Notes: generated from the letters alone by a model not told the origin. A stretch of 64,000 nt of DNA from an uncultured Candidatus Nitrosopumilus sp. (GCA_951812645.1 CATOSM010000001.1:661560-725559), one strand, 5' to 3'; numbered from the stretch's first letter, positions 55,193-62,756 are shown. Translations and numbers: made by a program.

Positions 55193-55637
55193 TGCCTTCA
55201 TATTCGTAAACTTTACAGTCAGTAAGACAAGATACATTTTTACCAAAAAAGGGAACAATGATGGAAAGAAATCCGAGTTTGTGAGAAATTGGATAATTAT
55301 CATCTGTGAAGGAATGAAAGGCTTCAAAAGGATGAGAATGAATCTGTGCGAACAAAACTTCATTTCTCTCATGAATTAATTTTCCAATCTGAAATGTCGT
55401 TTGTAATGGAACGCGTGCAAACAGTTTCTCATTTTCAAATTCATTGTAACTGTCGGCAAATATTACATTTCTAATTTCACCTTTTTCTTGATTTAATGTT
55501 CCAGTCCAATATGCTATTGCCTCTTTTTGCTGTTCTCCTATTTCTTGAAATTTTGAAATGGTAGACCGAAAGATTGATCCGGGTATTGCTAATTGTTTTA
55601 TTTTTTGTGGAAGTCTATGCATTTTTCTTCCATCCAT
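55182..55637 (-). CDS. JAB/JAMM metalloprotease of the Ubl operon
   Basis: 151 residues from MDGRKMHRLPQKIKQLAIPG (the frame extends upstream over the E2 gene and is rejected). The JAMM zinc site is complete: E39 in KEAIAYW, and HSHPFEAFHSFTDD giving H100, H102, S109 and D112. JAMM proteases of this class process Ubl precursors or remove Ubl from targets. It overlaps the E2-like gene by 23 nt and the E1 gene by about 11 nt. Confidence 0.88.
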   Translation of the reverse strand: MDGRKMHRLPQKIKQLAIPGSIFRSTISKFQEIGEQQKEAIAYWTGTLNQEKGEIRNVIFADSYNEFENEKLFARVPLQTTFQIGKLIHERNEVLFAQIHSHPFEAFHSFTDDNYPISHKLGFLSIIVPFFGKNVSCLTDCKVYEYEGNAK

Positions 55638-56043
55638 TAATTTGTCTAAAAATATGAAACACAGTTTGAGCAAGTGTGTGAAAAGTGGGAGAAAACTGAT
55701 GGTCAGAATGTCTTTTTTTATATTCACGAGTTCCTGCAATGCATATCCATCTTGGATTTTCATTCATTTTGAAGGCCTCTTGTCCATCATCAGGCCAATA
55801 TTCCTTACTATCATCTATTTTTGTTTCAGGATTGACAAAAACATAATCAGCAGGTTGTATTGGAAATTCACCATCACATATGCATTTTAAGAAAAACTCT
55901 TTCTTGTCAGACTTTCTTAAAAGATTGATGTAGATGGTTTTTTCTTCTACTGTTATGCTCTCTTCGTCAATCCAGCCACTCATTACTTTTTTGAGTTTTT
56001 TGGCTTCCTCAAAAAAAGAAATTTCTGCAAGCCTAGCATCCAA
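55615..56043 (-). CDS. E2-like conjugating enzyme of the Ubl operon
   Basis: 142 residues. The C-terminal half fits prokaryotic E2-like proteins: DYVFVNPETKIDDSKEYWPD, then NPRWICIAGTREYKKRH, in which C101 is the candidate thioester cysteine and H112 lies close by. The N-terminal half has a beta meander (YINLLRKSDKKEFFLKCICD). It would receive Ubl from E1 and pass it to a target. A strong Shine-Dalgarno GGAGGT sits about 12 nt before the ATG, rare among the near-leaderless genes here and expected for an internal operon gene. Confidence 0.75.
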   Translation of the reverse strand: MDARLAEISFFEEAKKLKKVMSGWIDEESITVEEKTIYINLLRKSDKKEFFLKCICDGEFPIQPADYVFVNPETKIDDSKEYWPDDGQEAFKMNENPRWICIAGTREYKKRHSDHQFSPTFHTLAQTVFHIFRQINGWKKNA

Positions 56044-56065
56044 ATCCTAGAAACCTCCAATTAGT

Positions 56066-56129
56066 AAAAAAAATATACTACGGTCACCTACTAACGTATG
56101 TTCGAAGTACACTTTTGGGACCGTAGTAT
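56066..56129 (-). terminator. Hairpin with T-tract between Ubl and E2-like genes
   Basis: On the minus strand ATACTACGGTC (56129-56119) can pair perfectly with GACCGTAGTAT (56085-56075), 11 bp with a 33-nt loop. T8 follows (56073-56066). It is 16 nt after the Ubl stop and 23 nt before the E2 start. It can act as a partial terminator or attenuator that makes more Ubl mRNA than enzyme mRNA. Confidence 0.65.
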
Positions 56130-56144
56130 TATTAGATTTCATAG

Positions 56145-56435
56145 TCACCCTACCTGTTGCTCTGTTCCTAACCAGATTGTGTCTTTGTTTTCAACCCCTT
56201 CATCAACAAGGGTTTTGTTGTCGTCAAACGGCCTAAAGGAATCATTTTTCATTTCAGCCAACCTGTATGTAACCCCAGGTGGAGGACAGATTCCGAACCG
56301 TTCTAGTGCTTCTTTCTTTGCGTCTCCGAGAATAGTCTGTTTGAACTTGAATCTATCCTCGTCACCTTCTATGGTTTTGATGGTGACATGTATTGTCTTT
56401 GGTATTTGTTCTGCTTTAGACTGCATTATCTCCAA
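56145..56435 (-). CDS. Ubiquitin-like protein (Ubl) of the conjugation operon
   Basis: 96 residues with the beta-grasp pattern: strand IPKTIHVTIKTIEGDEDRFKF, helix DAKKEALERFG, then PPPGVTYRLAEMKND..RPFDDNKTLVDEGVENKD and TIWLGTEQQVG. It ends in a single glycine directly before the stop, so it needs no or little processing; classical ubiquitin ends GG. First gene of the minus-strand operon Ubl-E2-JAB-E1. It may be attached to proteins by the neighbours. Confidence 0.8.
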   Translation of the reverse strand: MEIMQSKAEQIPKTIHVTIKTIEGDEDRFKFKQTILGDAKKEALERFGICPPPGVTYRLAEMKNDSFRPFDDNKTLVDEGVENKDTIWLGTEQQVG

Positions 56436-56505
56436 TTTCTCATACTTCGTTATAAGTGTATAATAAAAAACAAAGTTGTATTATTTACAAAGTACTATAA
56501 ATAAT
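56436..56505. promoter_or_regulatory. Divergent promoter of the Ubl operon and its neighbour genes
   Basis: 70 bp AT-rich spacer between the Ubl start (minus) and the winged-helix start (plus). Plus-strand TATA-like TTGTATTATTT lies about 30 nt before ATG 56506. On the minus strand TTATTATACACTTATAACG precedes the Ubl. The short shared spacer suggests co-regulation. Confidence 0.55.
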
Positions 56506-56961
56506 ATGAGTAATCATAGTATTTTGACCACTTTGGAAAAGAAAGGAAATAATAGTAAACAAAACCCACTTTATTGTAGAAAGCGTATGAGTCAATTATT
56601 TGATAATAAAATGTTTGAAGAATCACCATTCAATGATATTTTTAAAAAATCAAATTTTTCTGATTTACCTGCTCAGATATTTCATCCATACAAATTAATG
56701 ATTATGGTGGCATTGAGAAGATTTGGAGCATTAGATTTTCCAGCACTTCGAAATGGAATCAGGATTAACAGTGACGGTAATTTGGCCAATCATCTAAGAG
56801 TTCTAGAAGACTTGGAAATCATACAATATAGAAAAGAATTCGAAGGAAGAAAGCCAAAGACGTTTTACGAACTCACCGACAAAGGCAAAAATGAGTTACA
56901 AAGACTTGTGTTTTACTTCACAGATTTCATAAAAGACGTAGGGTCGTATGAAAGTACGTGA
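56506..56961 (+). CDS. Winged-helix regulator divergent from the Ubl operon
   Basis: 151 residues from ATG 56506 (open to 56476). Winged helix at about 60-140: MIMVALRRFGALDFPALRNG, DGNLANHLRVLEDLEIIQYR, FYELTDKGKNELQRLV, like the HTH_34/MarR-type domains of archaeal regulators. Its location makes it the likely regulator of the Ubl operon. It overlaps the next gene by 14 nt. Confidence 0.78.
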   Translation: MSNHSILTTLEKKGNNSKQNPLYCRKRMSQLFDNKMFEESPFNDIFKKSNFSDLPAQIFHPYKLMIMVALRRFGALDFPALRNGIRINSDGNLANHLRVLEDLEIIQYRKEFEGRKPKTFYELTDKGKNELQRLVFYFTDFIKDVGSYEST

Positions 56962-57412
56962 TAAATTAATCCAACTATATGGAGGTCTTGGAGTAACTCC
57001 TAGTTTGGAGAATTTTTCTAGTCGCAAACAATTACAGAAGTTAACTTATCTGGTAGAAGCATTTGGGATTTTCTTAGGATTTCGTTTTAGTTGGTACCTG
57101 CACGGGCCTTATGATAGAAAACTAACCGCCGTCCTTTATGATGATAATAGAGACGAATCAGATAGAGATGTATTGGATACTTTTCCTAATGAGAAAAAAA
57201 TTCTAAAAAAACTAAAAGAATTTCTTGGAAGGGACATTCATTCAAGTAGAACTTTGGAGTTAATCGTGTCTTTACATTATTTAGATTACATTGGACAGAA
57301 ACAGGAAATGTCTGATGAACAAATCATTAATAGATTGATAGAACTAAAACCACAATACACCAAGGATGAATCAAAATATTATCTAAAAAGAATTCGAGAA
57401 TACCTTCAATGA
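56948..57412 (+). CDS. YwgA/Panacea-like protein
   Basis: 154 residues. SSRKQLQKLTYLVEAFGIFL followed by FRFSWYLHGPYDRKLTAVLY is the characteristic core of YwgA-type proteins (K-LQK-YL..G......F..Y..GPY...L). These relate to the Panacea antitoxin/adaptor domain in defence loci. Operon with the winged-helix gene, facing away from the Ubl genes. Function unproved. Confidence 0.6.
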   Translation: MKVRDKLIQLYGGLGVTPSLENFSSRKQLQKLTYLVEAFGIFLGFRFSWYLHGPYDRKLTAVLYDDNRDESDRDVLDTFPNEKKILKKLKEFLGRDIHSSRTLELIVSLHYLDYIGQKQEMSDEQIINRLIELKPQYTKDESKYYLKRIREYLQ

Positions 57413-57476
57413 TTTACCAGAATGAGAAGATCCAGAAAAACTTTCTAAAAATTTATCAAACAAGAATAAAATGAAT

Positions 57477-57868
57477 CTAATCGATATAACAAATTAAGAA
57501 ATCATCAAAATAACGTATTGATTTTAAATGTATTGTATAATCTCGTCTTAGGAATAATACTGGTGGATTCTCTTTTCTAGCAGTTTCATTAAATGAAGTG
57601 GGATTATGCAAAAATATTATAAATTTAATTTCATTTGAAATCATTTTAGTAATATTTTCTGGACATTTTTTTAATTCGTCGTATAATTCGGTGTAAAAAT
57701 TAAAAATAAAATCCAAGATAACAACTCCACCTCTATCAAAATTAGAGAAGTCAGAATCTTCTTTTTCTACTATGTGTCTTAGCGTTTTTCTTATTTTTTC
57801 ATTATTTTCTTTTCAGAAAATTTAACCAATCCTGATTCATCAGTATTTAGACTGGTAACTTCTATCAG
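57477..57868 (-). pseudogene. Frameshifted remnant gene
   Basis: C-terminal frame 57477-57830 reads ENNEKIRKTLRHIVEKEDSD, then NFYTELYDELKKCPENITKM and a tail ending FDDFLICYID. The frame upstream (LIEVTSLNTDESGLVKFSEK) leads into it only if one base is added near 57810. It also directly follows, in frame, the TAA of the ORF at 57872. Probably one decayed gene or a fused pair; family unknown. Confidence 0.45.
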
Positions 57869-57871
57869 TAA

Positions 57872-58162
57872 TTACTTATCTTTAACAACAAAATCAGAAG
57901 TTTTTTCTTCATCTGTCTCATTAATTTTTTGAATATCACCCAGGGGCTCAAATAATCTCTCAATAAATTTTTCATTATCTGGGGAGGTAATCTCAGTGCG
58001 TATTTGGTCATGATAAGATTGAAGTTTTTTTGTATCTACGTTTAACCCGTCTTTATTTTCACCATAGAACATTTTCTCTAGTTCATCCATACTTTTAGGC
58101 CCATTGTATTCAGTCATGTTAGAATAGACAATATTTTTATCTTGAGTATAAAAAAATTTCAT
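57872..58162 (-). CDS. Hypothetical protein, 96 residues
   Basis: Acidic soluble protein (MKFFYTQDKNIVYSNMTEYN, then PKSMDELEKMFYGENKDGLN), mostly helical. No recognised motif. Its stop TAA separates it from a continuing frame that belongs to the remnant next door, so it may itself be truncated. Confidence 0.45.
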   Translation of the reverse strand: MKFFYTQDKNIVYSNMTEYNGPKSMDELEKMFYGENKDGLNVDTKKLQSYHDQIRTEITSPDNEKFIERLFEPLGDIQKINETDEEKTSDFVVKDK

Positions 58163-58227
58163 CCTAAACTAAGAAATTCTTTCAAGTAAACAGAAAATAA
58201 TATCAAACTGGTCATAATCTTACTGGC

Positions 58228-58416
58228 ATGGGTGGAACTTTAGGACAATGTCCAATTTGCAAGAAAAGAACTGAACTTACACAGCATCATATCAAAGAAT
58301 TAGGTAGAGATGAGAAGGGAGTTTTCAGAAAAATTGGATTGTGTAATGAGTGTCATGTTTGGCATGAAAAATACATCAATGCGCTAAAGACTTTTGGATA
58401 CGACCCTGAAAAATAG
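58228..58416 (+). CDS. HNH-like zinc-finger protein, 62 residues
   Basis: CPICKKRTELTQHHIKELGR then IGLCNECHVWHEKYINALKT. Two CxxC zinc knuckles and the central HH with a later H fit a minimal HNH nuclease core. As small as it is, it may be a nicking enzyme or an accessory DNA-binding protein. Alone in its operon. Confidence 0.7.
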   Translation: MGGTLGQCPICKKRTELTQHHIKELGRDEKGVFRKIGLCNECHVWHEKYINALKTFGYDPEK

Positions 58417-58533
58417 AGCCATACATTTTTTGAAAATCATTGATGCTCTTCTTCAGGGTTACTGATCAGGATACTTTTTGGTATACCATCCAGGGGGCGT
58501 TAAATGGAGTGCTGTTATAGTACCCCACACACA

Positions 58534-58557
58534 TTGTGCTCCCGATCAAATTTGAAC
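58534..58557 (+). repeat. 24-bp direct repeat, right copy
   Basis: TTGTGCTCCCGA then TCAAATTTGAAC; see the left copy at 43740-43763. Lies 118 bp after the HNH-like gene. Confidence 0.7.
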
Positions 58558-58630
58558 CATAAAAGATGATAGATGATTTTTGGCACAATCCAATAATTGC
58601 TAAATAATATCATCATTCATTATTAGCATC

Positions 58631-58783
58631 ATGACTCTGCAAAAAGGAAGTCATCGGTACAAGGTTAGTGAGAATGTTCTGCCGGGCATGGGCGCAAATA
58701 GTCCAATGCCCGACGGGAGCGTCAAAGTTTTAAAAATTGTTTGTTTAAATAATAAAATCCTCAATGAAGTCTGTTGGGCCTAA
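58631..58783 (+). CDS. Possible small protein, 50 residues
   Basis: MTLQKGSHRYKVSENVLPGM, then GANSPMPDGSVKVLKIVCLN and a short tail. A hairpin CGGGCAT...ATGCCCG (58683-58689 and 58706-58712) lies within. TATA-like sequence precedes the ATG. Weak evidence; it could instead be a leader of the next gene, whose frame overlaps its end. Confidence 0.3.
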   Translation: MTLQKGSHRYKVSENVLPGMGANSPMPDGSVKVLKIVCLNNKILNEVCWA

Positions 58784-59430
58784 GAGAGATCGAACTAAAA
58801 GAGGAATATCGTTCTGACAGAGACGACATTGTAGCAGAATTTTTTCTCCCATGTCTGAGCAACTGTATCGAGTATGACAGATGCGTTGACTTTCTATCAA
58901 TTCAAACACTGTCTACATTTTCAGTGTCATTTGAAAGATTTGTAGAGGGAAAGGCAAAATTAAGAGTGATTACAGGTCATAGGTTCAGAACTGCGGACCT
59001 GAATTTATTTACAAAGCTCTTTTCTGAAAAATATACAAAATCATTGGAAGGCAAATTAATCAAAGACGCCAAAATTGAAAAACTTCGAAAGATTGTAAAT
59101 AATGGGCAAGTGGAATTGAAAATTGCCATTCCAAATTCAGAGAGAATAGCAGACACGTTTTCAGAACGAATCGGGATATTCAGAGACGAGGAAGATCAGA
59201 CAGTGGCATTTACCGGAACGTCCAAAGAATCATTTTCATCCCAGACTAGAGACTTTGAATCAGTCGACGTATTTACATCATGGAACGACAAATCCAGAGT
59301 TGAAAGAAAAGTAAAAGATTTTGAAGAACTGTGGGAAAATAAAACAAGGCACGTTGATGTGCATGATTTTATGCATGCAGAAGAGAACAGTCTTTTAAAA
59401 TATTCGTCAGAATGGATAATGAGGGATTAA
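58774..59430 (+). CDS. PLD-like nuclease domain protein, possibly truncated
   Basis: 218 residues. CVDFLSIQTLSTFSVSFERF...LRVITGHRFRTADL and FRDEEDQTVAFTGTSKESFS followed by FESVDVFTSW resemble the N-terminal phospholipase D-like domain found ahead of SNF2/helicase domains in restriction and defence proteins. The helicase part is absent and the gene ends at the convergent endA, so it is probably a leftover or a stand-alone domain. Start is weak: TTG 58774, stop TGA just upstream. Confidence 0.5.
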   Translation: MGLREIELKEEYRSDRDDIVAEFFLPCLSNCIEYDRCVDFLSIQTLSTFSVSFERFVEGKAKLRVITGHRFRTADLNLFTKLFSEKYTKSLEGKLIKDAKIEKLRKIVNNGQVELKIAIPNSERIADTFSERIGIFRDEEDQTVAFTGTSKESFSSQTRDFESVDVFTSWNDKSRVERKVKDFEELWENKTRHVDVHDFMHAEENSLLKYSSEWIMRD

Positions 59431-60026
59431 GGCTCAAAAGAATTTTCTAGCCTAGATTTATTCTCAAAAAAACTCATTCTGTTAATCTTGTAATAGATTA
59501 CTTCTCCACGTCTTTCAATCACTGCGATGATTGGTTCCTTTCCCATTTGAGTGATTTCTTCAATCTTTTTTTGCAAATGTCCCATTTTTTCTTGCCGGCC
59601 TTCATTTAGGCCGAAAATCAAAAATTTTGCCCCTCTTTCACCATAATGTCCTCGTTCATACACTCTAAAATCAGAACCAAACCCAAATCCATCCTTCACA
59701 ACATAGCCCCTATTTCTCAAATCACGGTATATCAAAAACTTGGTTAAAATTTCGGAATCAGATTTTTGACAGGCATTCATGTAATAATCAAAATCAATTT
59801 GCCTCCTGCCACTCTTGAGAATCAATCTTTTTGTGTATAGCAAATAAAGAGTTTCGAATGATTTTAGAAATAATTTTTCTTTTTCAATTTCTCCAAATCC
59901 TTTCAAATCTAATTCGTGAACCATGTTTTTTTGAGAGATACGAGTTTGATCTGAAACCAGTTCCCCGTTGACCAAAGGAGTCTCTTCCATAATGAAGACA
60001 GAATCAATGGATTTCCATATAAGCAT
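59427..60026 (-). CDS. endA: tRNA-splicing endonuclease EndA-type subunit
   Basis: 199 residues. YRDLRNRGYVVKDGFGFGSD and FRVYERG match the catalytic-domain fold of archaeal splicing endonuclease, with the tyrosine of RGYVV region and the C-terminal lysine-bearing KEPIIAVIERRGEVIYYKIN. The usual catalytic histidine block (HSKYLV-like) reads RGAKFLI, so histidine is missing. It may therefore be the structural partner of a second, catalytic subunit encoded elsewhere. Divergent from rpl10e. Confidence 0.82.
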   Translation of the reverse strand: MLIWKSIDSVFIMEETPLVNGELVSDQTRISQKNMVHELDLKGFGEIEKEKLFLKSFETLYLLYTKRLILKSGRRQIDFDYYMNACQKSDSEILTKFLIYRDLRNRGYVVKDGFGFGSDFRVYERGHYGERGAKFLIFGLNEGRQEKMGHLQKKIEEITQMGKEPIIAVIERRGEVIYYKINRMSFFENKSRLENSFEP

Positions 60027-60088
60027 TGGACAGTACGAGGTGGAAGTGGCTAACCGTTAAAATATGGGCGTTCTGGCTTGAGATTATC

Positions 60089-60598
60089 ATGCACGGTGCC
60101 AATTACAGAGACGGGAAGGGACAGGTCTTTACAAGAAAGGAATACATCAAGGGCAAGCCGCAAATAAAAATTGCAAAATTCCAAGGCGGCAAGAGAGGAA
60201 CTTACGAATATTGTGTTCAATTGTTGCTAAATGAGAAAATCCAGATTAGGCACATGGCCATTGAATCTACAAGACTAGCAGCAAACAAAACACTGGAAAA
60301 AACAACTGGTGAGTCAGGATATTATTCAAGATTAAGAATATACCCGCATAATCTACTAAGAGAAAACAAACAGATTGCAACGGCAGGTGCAGACAGAGTT
60401 TCGGAAGGAATGAGGAGATCTTGGGGAAAAGCAGTTAGCTTGGGAGCAAGAGTAAGACAAGGGCAGTGCATCATGGAGTTATATGTCAGCGGGGAAGCAC
60501 ATTTGGAAGCTGCAAAGAAGGCACTCCACGGTTCATGTGTAAAATTACCAGGAACGCCACTAATCAAGGTGGTAGAATGGAACAAGCTGTCACCATAG
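60089..60598 (+). CDS. rpl10e: Large-subunit ribosomal protein L10e (uL16 family)
   Basis: 169 residues from MHGANYRDGKGQVFTRKEYI; an in-frame ATG at 60026 is rejected for length and because it overlaps endA's start. L10e hallmarks are QIRHMAIESTRLAANKTLEK, YYSRLRIYPHNLLRENK and GMRRSWGKAVSLGARVR. It sits near the peptidyl-transferase centre and tRNA acceptor end. Core gene; monocistronic. Confidence 0.97.
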   Translation: MHGANYRDGKGQVFTRKEYIKGKPQIKIAKFQGGKRGTYEYCVQLLLNEKIQIRHMAIESTRLAANKTLEKTTGESGYYSRLRIYPHNLLRENKQIATAGADRVSEGMRRSWGKAVSLGARVRQGQCIMELYVSGEAHLEAAKKALHGSCVKLPGTPLIKVVEWNKLSP

Positions 60599-60853
60599 GT
60601 GATTCAGATCGGATTCCTTACTTTTAATAAATTCTAAAAATTCATCAAATTCTTGTTTTGTTGGCTCTCGGTTAAGAATTCTTTTGGACTGGTAATAAAA
60701 CGTGTTGTAGATTCGTCCAACAACTACACCCAATACGAATGATTTTGAATTGTCTACATTAGAAAGAGATTCAACGAGTTGTTTAATCTCGTCTTTGTTT
60801 GAAATAGAATCTTGAATTTTTTGCTCTATTTTCTTGAAAAGTTTTTCATCCAT
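60590..60853 (-). CDS. Hypothetical helical protein, 87 residues
   Basis: MDEKLFKKIEQKIQDSISNK followed by SKSFVLGVVVGRIYNTFYYQ and TKQEFDEFLEFIKSKESDLN. Mostly helical, no motif. It overlaps the end of rpl10e by 9 nt convergently. Conserved function unknown. Confidence 0.65.
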   Translation of the reverse strand: MDEKLFKKIEQKIQDSISNKDEIKQLVESLSNVDNSKSFVLGVVVGRIYNTFYYQSKRILNREPTKQEFDEFLEFIKSKESDLNHLW

Positions 60854-60916
60854 AATACATCTTATTTGAAATAGTTAAAAACAGTTTAATATCCAAATTC
60901 AGCCTTGAGGGTTGTT

Positions 60917-60990
60917 GCAGTTATAGTACAGTCTGGTTAGTACTCGTGCTTGCCAAGTACGTGACCCGGGTTCAAATCCCGGTAACTGCA
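60917..60990 (+). tRNA. tRNA-Gly (anticodon GCC)
   Basis: Acceptor GCAGTTA/TAACTGC, D stem GTAC/GTAC, anticodon stem CGTGC/GTACG with loop TTGCCAA (anticodon GCC), T stem CCGGG/CCCGG with loop TTCAAAT, discriminator A followed by CC. No intron. Confidence 0.95.
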
Positions 60991-60994
60991 CCGT

Positions 60995-61423
60995 TTATTG
61001 ATTTTTAGGAATTAATGCGTCATTGATGATTTCCAATGCATCGTGTGCTTTTTCGGGACGCGGTAGTTGAATTGCAATTACACTGTCTTTCCCACATTCA
61101 GATTCAGGAGAATGAAGTACGAACATGGAAGTATTTGCAAGAGTTTCAAAAAAATTCAAATCAGTTTTTGCGTTGATAAGAAATTTTTCAACGAGATTTC
61201 CAGTTGAGAAAGTTAAAACCATTTCAACAAAAGCATTCCCTAAGCCATCTTGAAGTATATTTAGATCGGTGTTTACAGAAAACGGCTGTCCTTCAACTTT
61301 GGCTCTTATAGCGCCGTATTTTTTTACGTCAATCACAATACAGGGAGCGGCCCTACCTTCAAAATCAAACGTGGTGATACCGTCATGGGCCTGTTCGGAC
61401 ATTCGCTTTAATTCATCAGACAT
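60995..61423 (-). CDS. Hypothetical protein, 142 residues, operon with antiporter
   Basis: Soluble alpha/beta protein (APCIVIDVKKYGAIRAKVEG, MFVLHSPESECGKDSVIAIQ). Not recognised. Its start overlaps the end of the Kef-type antiporter gene by 8 nt, so it is translationally coupled and may be a regulatory subunit, as seen for Kef-type systems (inference). Confidence 0.7.
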   Translation of the reverse strand: MSDELKRMSEQAHDGITTFDFEGRAAPCIVIDVKKYGAIRAKVEGQPFSVNTDLNILQDGLGNAFVEMVLTFSTGNLVEKFLINAKTDLNFFETLANTSMFVLHSPESECGKDSVIAIQLPRPEKAHDALEIINDALIPKNQ

Positions 61424-62756
61424 TGTCTTTTTCTATTGCAGGCATTATTTTATCCCCAGCTTTTACCAAGAAAGGAGAGATAAATGCAGTAATGATGGAG
61501 ATTATGCCCACCAACGGGAACAGGAAAGCGCTGACAGCGCCAATATCCACACCAGCCTTTACGATTACAATTGAAAACTCCCCCCGCGGAGCAGCCAAAG
61601 TAAATGCAGAACGGAATGCCTTGCCACGCCTTTGCCTAAACAAAAGGTTTCCTAGCAGATTTCCCCCAAACTTCATTCCCGTTGCAACTGCGATTAATGC
61701 GACTGCGACCCAAATGTAATTTTCAAGTTGTGAAACATCCATCAACGCTCCAACGGATATGAAGAAGATGGCAACGAACATGTCTTTAATCGGGCTGGAA
61801 AGCAGTTTTGCCACTTCGGCAGACTTTGATTCGGCCACCAGAACGCCCGCCAAGAATGCACCGATTGCGACTGATAGGCCCACAATATTTGCAAGCAGAG
61901 CATAGCCAAAGCATACCCCTAAAACACTCAGTAGCAAAATTTCACGATGTTCTGCTGCTGCCACTCTATCAATAAGTGGGGGAATTACACGGGTTCCAAC
62001 AGTGAAGGTTCCCACAATTAATCCAGTTGCAACAAGGACAACCACAATAATAGATTCTACAGATACAGAACCGACCAATGCAATCGATTGTAAGGAGGAA
62101 ATCAAGATAACCGCGATTACATCCTCTACAATCAAGATACCCAAAACGAGAATGGAGGATTCTTTCTTTATTCTTCCCATCTCCTCTAAAATTTTCACGA
62201 TGATTGCAGTACTGGAAATGGATAGTGCAGCTGCGATAAATAGCGCATCCATAAATTCCAGACCAAGAGCAGTTGCAGTGTAAAATAGGGCACCCAATGT
62301 AGAAAACAATCCAATAGTTCCAACTCCAATGGCTACACGCCCTATACTTCTAATTTTGGCATATGGAAACTCAATTCCAATCACAAACAAAAGTAAGATC
62401 ACGCCGATTTCAGCAAAAAGATTCAATGCAGAAATATCAGACAAGATTCCGACGCCCTCCAAAACATCAGCAGTAGGACCGCCTTCAGGCAATATCCAAG
62501 ACCATATATGAGAAAATGGACCAATTAGCATTCCTGCAAAAAGATATCCAATGATCAAGGGCTGCTTAATTTTAAAAAATGCAAGAGTGACAACTGCACC
62601 AATAATCATGATGAATGCTAGATCAGTGACAAAGCTTGTGTGTGGAAGCTCGGGAGTAATTTGCTCGATTAAACTAGAGACAGTGTTATTCAGAGAGCTC
62701 TGAATCCCATTGGAGTCTATCTGAAGCGGAACGCTTTGCATGCTATCATTAAACAA
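61416..62756 (-). CDS. Kef-type monovalent cation/proton antiporter (CPA2)
   Basis: 446 residues, about 12 membrane helices. CPA2 signatures: FIMIIGAVVTLAFFKIKQPL, GVILLLFVIGIEFPYAKIRS (the acidic helix), ALSISSTAIIVKILEEMGRI and LAAPRGEFSIVIVKAGVD. Exchanges K+ or Na+ for H+ at the membrane. No NAD-binding TrkA domain, so shorter than KefB/KefC; TTG 62756 or ATG 62741 as start. First gene of the two-gene operon. Confidence 0.92.
   Translation of the reverse strand: MFNDSMQSVPLQIDSNGIQSSLNNTVSSLIEQITPELPHTSFVTDLAFIMIIGAVVTLAFFKIKQPLIIGYLFAGMLIGPFSHIWSWILPEGGPTADVLEGVGILSDISALNLFAEIGVILLLFVIGIEFPYAKIRSIGRVAIGVGTIGLFSTLGALFYTATALGLEFMDALFIAAALSISSTAIIVKILEEMGRIKKESSILVLGILIVEDVIAVILISSLQSIALVGSVSVESIIVVVLVATGLIVGTFTVGTRVIPPLIDRVAAAEHREILLLSVLGVCFGYALLANIVGLSVAIGAFLAGVLVAESKSAEVAKLLSSPIKDMFVAIFFISVGALMDVSQLENYIWVAVALIAVATGMKFGGNLLGNLLFRQRRGKAFRSAFTLAAPRGEFSIVIVKAGVDIGAVSAFLFPLVGIISIITAFISPFLVKAGDKIMPAIEKDNV

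Noticed and set aside
43740..58557. Casposon
   Set aside because: A family B polymerase remnant and HNH-like genes are present, but no Cas1 and no terminal inverted repeats were found.
58683..58712. Hairpin CGGGCAT/ATGCCCG as terminator
   Set aside because: No T-tract follows and it lies inside a possible short ORF; kept only as a note there.
60026..60088. Upstream start for L10e
   Set aside because: The extra 21 residues (WKWLTVKIWAFWLE) are unlike any L10e and would overlap the endA start.
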